Assembly: GCF_964340395.1 (NCBI RefSeq)
Contig: NC_135557.1
Coordinates: 19,811,225 to 19,846,224 of the forward strand
Direction: 5' to 3'
Length of the DNA: 35,000 bases
DNA from: Glandiceps talaboti
Lineage: Eukaryota; Hemichordata; Enteropneusta; Spengelidae
Below are positions 33,369 through 35,000 of this stretch, piece by piece; within the stretch, counting starts at the first letter, position 1; every line of letters starts with the position of its first letter. Under the pieces are notes generated by a model that made no database searches, was not told the DNA's origin, and saw nothing but the letters and a program-made list of their open reading frames with translations. A program made the translations under genes and the position numbers.

Positions 33369-34385
33369 AAGGAAAACATAGTTTCTCATCAGGAAATGTT
33401 GTCTAAAATGGTGCGAAGATGTGATTATTTTTTTTACATTCTCAACAAATGTTAATGAATCTACTTATCATTGCAGTTACTGTTCTTTATATTTAGTACT
33501 TTACAGCAAGTGTGTATGTTGGGAATGTCATGGGCTAGCTCATGATTAGTTCTGCAGTTGAAGTGGCAATTAATGTAGGGAGAGTTACTTTTGTGTTTTC
33601 CCTTTCGTCTGCAGACTGAATTGGCTTACAGAACTGAAGAAAAAAATAACGAGGAAAGAGGGTACTTAAGTGATGGGCACTGACAAGAAATTTTTTTTTT
33701 GCCTTTAAAACTCTTTCTACGATGAGTGCTATGCTACAACGTTCTATAAAGATTCACGTTACATGTTGTGGTTGGCCAGGAGATCACTAATAGCAATGGG
33801 CAAATAGCAATCAATGGGAAAAAATAACTTATTGCATATGTTCTGTTGTATTCAAACAATAAGTTGTCTGTAGGAATGACAATCTCAAAACTTGTCCTTA
33901 CGGAAGCCATTCAGTTTAAATCTGGTTCATAATATTTTAGGATTCAATAATGTTCAATAACTTTCTGTACGGTTTACATACTTTTTCCTTTCTACTTGTA
34001 GCTACTCTTCAAATATGTCTGGAAATACGAAGTTTACATCGATTAAACCGGAAATCACGACGTAAAACAAAATTCGAGGTACTTCGAGACATTACTTACG
34101 GCGACAATGCTAGATTTGGGTCATTTTATGTGTATCGAAAAATTCATGTCATTAAATCAAAAGTTTGGAAAGAATCCATCCTTTTCGTTATATTGTGTCA
34201 CACGAAATACGGTCTTGACAAAATATTAGATGCGCAGAGAAATGGATTCTTACATTACATGTTCCAAACTGACTTTGTTACGGAAAATGTGTTGAAACGT
34301 CTCAGGCTTAAAAACGTAACGCTGTCAACAAAATTTAAGGCTTGGAAATATCAACAATGTGTTGAAGGACACCTTAATCCTGTAG
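27022..34385 (+). CDS. Multi-exon gene: signal sequence, GT4-like pseudo-glycosyltransferase, two TRADD-N-like domains (partial, runs off right edge)
   Basis: Proposed join: 27,022-27,142, 27,269-28,543, 29,931-30,050, 31,809-32,168, 32,312-32,347, 34,002-34,385, giving about 765 residues before the window ends. Every exon after the first is a multiple of three and every intron is phase 1, so the frame holds throughout; this supports the model strongly. Order: N-terminal hydrophobic segment (residues 16-29), GT-B fold similar to GT4 glycosyltransferases (about 45-455), polar linker (466-505), TRADD-N-like domain 1 (about 530-622), short linker (626-637), TRADD-N-like domain 2 (about 675-762). 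The last donor (GTAG then GTAAGTAA) shows that more exons follow. TRADD-N is the adaptor-binding fold of TRADD, which links TNF receptors to TRAF2 and cell death. I infer a role in immunity or cell death; the sequence does not show it. I know of no single vertebrate orthologue. Confidence 0.72.
27269..28543 (+). CDS. Exon 2: GT4-like GT-B domain lacking the EX7E glutamates
   Basis: 1275 nt encode residues 41-466. The N-terminal Rossmann half starts GGVLIVGKEWWPKSGDIS, where active GT4 enzymes usually have a Gly-Gly-Ile/Val-Ser/Thr turn; here it is Ser-Gly-Asp-Ile-Ser. It continues with VYVTVLQ, GVELILPD, IVVGFVHECGTVGAARSV and VTIIPEEL. The second half has FIPGVDEEVLNI, ILTVHA, LSIIPYSYKG and the donor-site segment LDINRGTFGAIGLLATATGV, then PTIINAESGFAEFV. 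This aligns to the classical E-x7-E loop (E-GFGLxGL-E-AxAxGxPV), but both glutamates are replaced, by Gly350 and Leu358. It is therefore probably not an active glycosyltransferase, though a nucleotide-sugar or glycan-binding role stays possible. No in-frame ATG exists between the stop in intron 1 and the domain, so the start must come from exon 1. The end is the donor CAAG|GTATCA, which is weak. Reading through it gives 37 more residues, ending in a hydrophobic tail, with a stop at 28,654-28,656. Confidence 0.88.
28544..29930 (+). other. Intron 2, or alternative terminal exon to 28,656
   Basis: 1387 bp, GT-AG, phase 1. The first 113 bp keep the exon-2 frame open and encode VLGIVK, CWCFCLCACMLLYILTV and TSRLTI before a TAG, which looks like a C-terminal membrane anchor. 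The only AATAAA noted downstream is at 29,188-29,193. The intron also holds a direct duplication at about 28,875-29,350 and a (CCCT)n tract at 29,275-29,293. Confidence 0.5.
28875..29350 (+). repeat. Tandem duplication of about 260 bp inside intron 2
   Basis: Two diverged head-to-tail copies start near 28,875 and 29,140. Shared blocks in order: CACATAATAACAACAA or CTCATAACAACAATAA; AGATAACAACAGTGATGAGT or AATATAACAACATGAATGAG; CTTGCCGAGA or CTTGATGAGA; TTGCCCAA; ACAGTGCCAT. Confidence 0.7.
29931..30050 (+). CDS. Exon 3: polar linker
   Basis: 120 nt, phase 1 to phase 1, encoding about 40 polar residues (ETENDKTDCIDSMKSTTIPR and on to MEKQ) with no recognisable fold. The donor CAAG|GTAAGG at 30,051 is strong. 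A second in-phase donor, GAAG|GTAACG at 30,000, would shorten the exon by 51 nt (17 codons). The acceptor TGAAATTTGTAG has a weak pyrimidine tract. The exon is supported mainly by its open frame, matching phase and good donor. Confidence 0.55.
30051..31808 (+). other. Intron 3, containing a foldback element
   Basis: 1758 bp. It includes a small hairpin (GGACACTTT at 30,183 with AAAGTGTCC at 30,202) and the large inverted repeat at 31,282-31,609. No further phase-1 exon could be supported. Confidence 0.5.
31282..31609. mobile_element. Long palindromic (foldback/MITE-like) element in intron 3
   Basis: Arms of about 140-170 bp pair around a short centre near 31,456-31,468. The outer ends are CACAGGAGCCGTTACACAGT and its complement; inner blocks include GACTAACGGTACAGTCAGTG, CAGTGGAAGTTGGTCAGTAC and GCACTTTGATATTAAT. 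The left arm carries a loop of about 40 bp (CTAAGGTTCCATTTCACGTG onward) missing from the right. No coding capacity and no clear target-site duplication. A transcript through it would fold into a long hairpin. Confidence 0.85.
31809..32168 (+). CDS. Exon 4: TRADD-N-like domain 1
   Basis: 360 nt, phase 1 to phase 1; acceptor TTTTGTTTTAG at 31,807-31,808 and donor ACT|GTAAGTAAG at 32,169. After a helix-like stretch (TIRYLETLRINCISVIH) comes the pattern NSLTIVLQFHSIDVLDCFWA, D-Y-N-V-G-H, then ITSDIETSEFME and WQYREARLQL. This strand-helix-helix-strand order matches the core of the TRADD N-terminal fold: a beta strand after 'xSL', a helix with a Y/W-x3-G turn, 'xD-xxT' before the next helix, and a final Y-x-x-A/C-x-x-x-L helix. 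TRADD-N-like domains are known in metazoan multidomain proteins and in bacterial conflict systems. The assignment rests on pattern, not a profile search. Confidence 0.65.
32312..32347 (+). CDS. Exon 5: 36-nt linker mini-exon
   Basis: Acceptor TTGTTTTTTGCAG and donor TTTTACG|GTAAGT enclose 36 nt in phase 1-1, encoding VDKFSNPGYFY. Both splice sites are strong, which is the main support for so small an exon. Confidence 0.65.
32540..32900 (-). repeat. Dispersed repeat with (GTCT)n core in intron 5
   Basis: Contains (GT)n-(GTCT)n at 32,571-32,602, then CTATCGTTTTCTCCATAACA, then, on the minus strand, the same octamer-type repeat seen at 24.3 kb (ACCAAATTATAAGGAATTTG, GCGTGCATTCTTGAGATATA, AATCATTAATTACGTAAATT). 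The microsatellite is thus embedded in an interspersed repeat. Confidence 0.65.
32976..33023 (+). CDS. Candidate optional mini-exon (phase 1-1)
   Basis: A perfect GTAAGT donor at 33,024 follows an open phase-1 frame. From the acceptor TTTTTAG at 32,975 the exon would be 48 nt (QRLHSNTESVIFGAF); from the acceptor CTCAACAG at 32,936 it would be 87 nt. Both are multiples of three and keep the frame between exons 5 and 6. It encodes no known motif, and the acceptors are only fair. Confidence 0.35.
33321..33366 (+). repeat. (ATGT)n microsatellite in intron 5
   Basis: About eleven ATGT repeats. Confidence 0.95.
34002..34385 (+). CDS. Exon 6: TRADD-N-like domain 2
   Basis: 384 nt, phase 1 to phase 1; acceptor CCTTTCTACTTGTAG (AG at 34,000-34,001) and donor GTAG|GTAAGTAA at 34,386. 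A basic stretch (RLNRKSRRKTK) is followed by WKESILFVILCHTKYGLDKI, then AQRNGFLHYM, TDFVTENVLKRLRLKNVTLS and WKYQQCVEGHL. It lines up with exon 4 without large gaps: E-S-I with N-S-L, the G-L-D helix with V-L-D, N-G-F with V-G-H, TDFVTENVLK with SDIETSEFME, and the last Y-x-x-x-x-x-x-L helix. Few residues are identical, so the duplication is old. Confidence 0.65.
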
Positions 34386-35000
34386 GTAAGTAAATGGGAT
34401 GTTGTTTACATGGTTTACTATCAGGTTGGACGATTCATTATATCAACACCCTAAGAAGTGTTTGTGAATTGTGTGAATAGTTGGTGTCGATGAAGACTTT
34501 CTAGACTTTAGATCATTGTTGTCGTGAAGTCTTTGTCGAAGACATTTTTTCAAATGTATACTGAATAAAGGTTTATTTTGCAAAGATGAAGACAAGAAAG
34601 GGTAGGCAAATTAATAAAGATACCAAACATGTATGCAATTATACATAGCATAAGACCACGCGCATACCAACAGCCGACCAAAGTTTCACTTTTCTCACCT
34701 AAATCAACATTCTTGAAAAAGGTTTCCACTCTACAGGATCTTATTTGAAATGTATTACTTATAGTACTTATTAATTACATACACTGAAAATGAAATTTTT
34801 TATGGAACATAATTTCATATATTTAGTAAATATGTATTTTCACCCAAAGTCAATATTTTGGAAGGCTTCTCCCAAAGTCTACACGATCTTACTGATATAT
34901 ATTTCCTCTGGTATTCAAACACTGAAAATAAAGTCCTCATGAAAATAATTGCACTTATTGGATGAATTTGACCGAAAGTTTCATTTATTTCTGTACATTT
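34386..35000 (+). other. Intron 6 (open at right edge)
   Basis: AT-rich sequence after a good donor. No acceptor or further exon could be supported before the end of the window, so the gene's 3' part lies to the right. Confidence 0.5.

Overview
The window is nuclear DNA of an invertebrate animal. It has spliced genes with GT-AG introns, AT-rich intergenic DNA, very long microsatellites and minisatellites, small inverted-repeat elements and LINE remnants. The gene content (a TRIM-type NHL propeller, and a GT4-like domain joined to TRADD-N-like domains) and the style of the dispersed repeats suit a marine lophotrochozoan or a non-vertebrate deuterostome. I cannot fix the phylum from sequence alone. 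Protein-coding sequence is only about 3 kb of the 35 kb.

Layout. 1-11.9 kb: gene-free and repeat-dominated. It holds a 28-bp minisatellite (2.1-2.5 kb), a foldback element (2.6-2.8 kb), (TTTA)n and (TC)n tracts, a 51-bp minisatellite (4.3-5.4 kb), a 1.15-kb tandem triplication (7.3-10.45 kb), and degenerate repeats carrying RFX X-box-like palindromes just upstream of the first gene. 11,885-12,693: the 3' coding exon of a protein with a complete six-bladed NHL propeller. Its stop codon lies on the edge of a MITE-like element with perfect 18-bp inverted termini. 13-27 kb: intergenic, with a Harbinger-transposase-like relic between direct repeats, 12-bp and CATGTAGT minisatellites, a LINE reverse-transcriptase tail, a duplicated promoter/first-exon-like segment (one copy interrupted by a nested inverted-repeat element), large CATA/CAGA microsatellites, and an octamer-containing dispersed repeat.

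26,985 to the right edge: the most interesting locus, a multi-exon gene whose coding introns are all phase 1. Exon 1 encodes a signal peptide or signal anchor. Exon 2 encodes a whole GT4-like GT-B domain in which both glutamates of the EX7E catalytic motif are lost (Gly350, Leu358). Later exons encode a linker and two divergent tandem TRADD-N-like domains. The gene runs off the right edge. I infer a rapidly evolving, possibly immune or apoptosis-related protein built by exon shuffling around a pseudo-glycosyltransferase. The N-terminal signal sequence conflicts with the cytosolic role expected of TRADD-N. Reading through the weak exon-2 donor would give an alternative form with a Cys-rich hydrophobic C-terminal tail, so splicing may set the topology.

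The NHL gene and the GT/TRADD-N gene lie on the same strand, 14 kb apart, with no sign of joint function.
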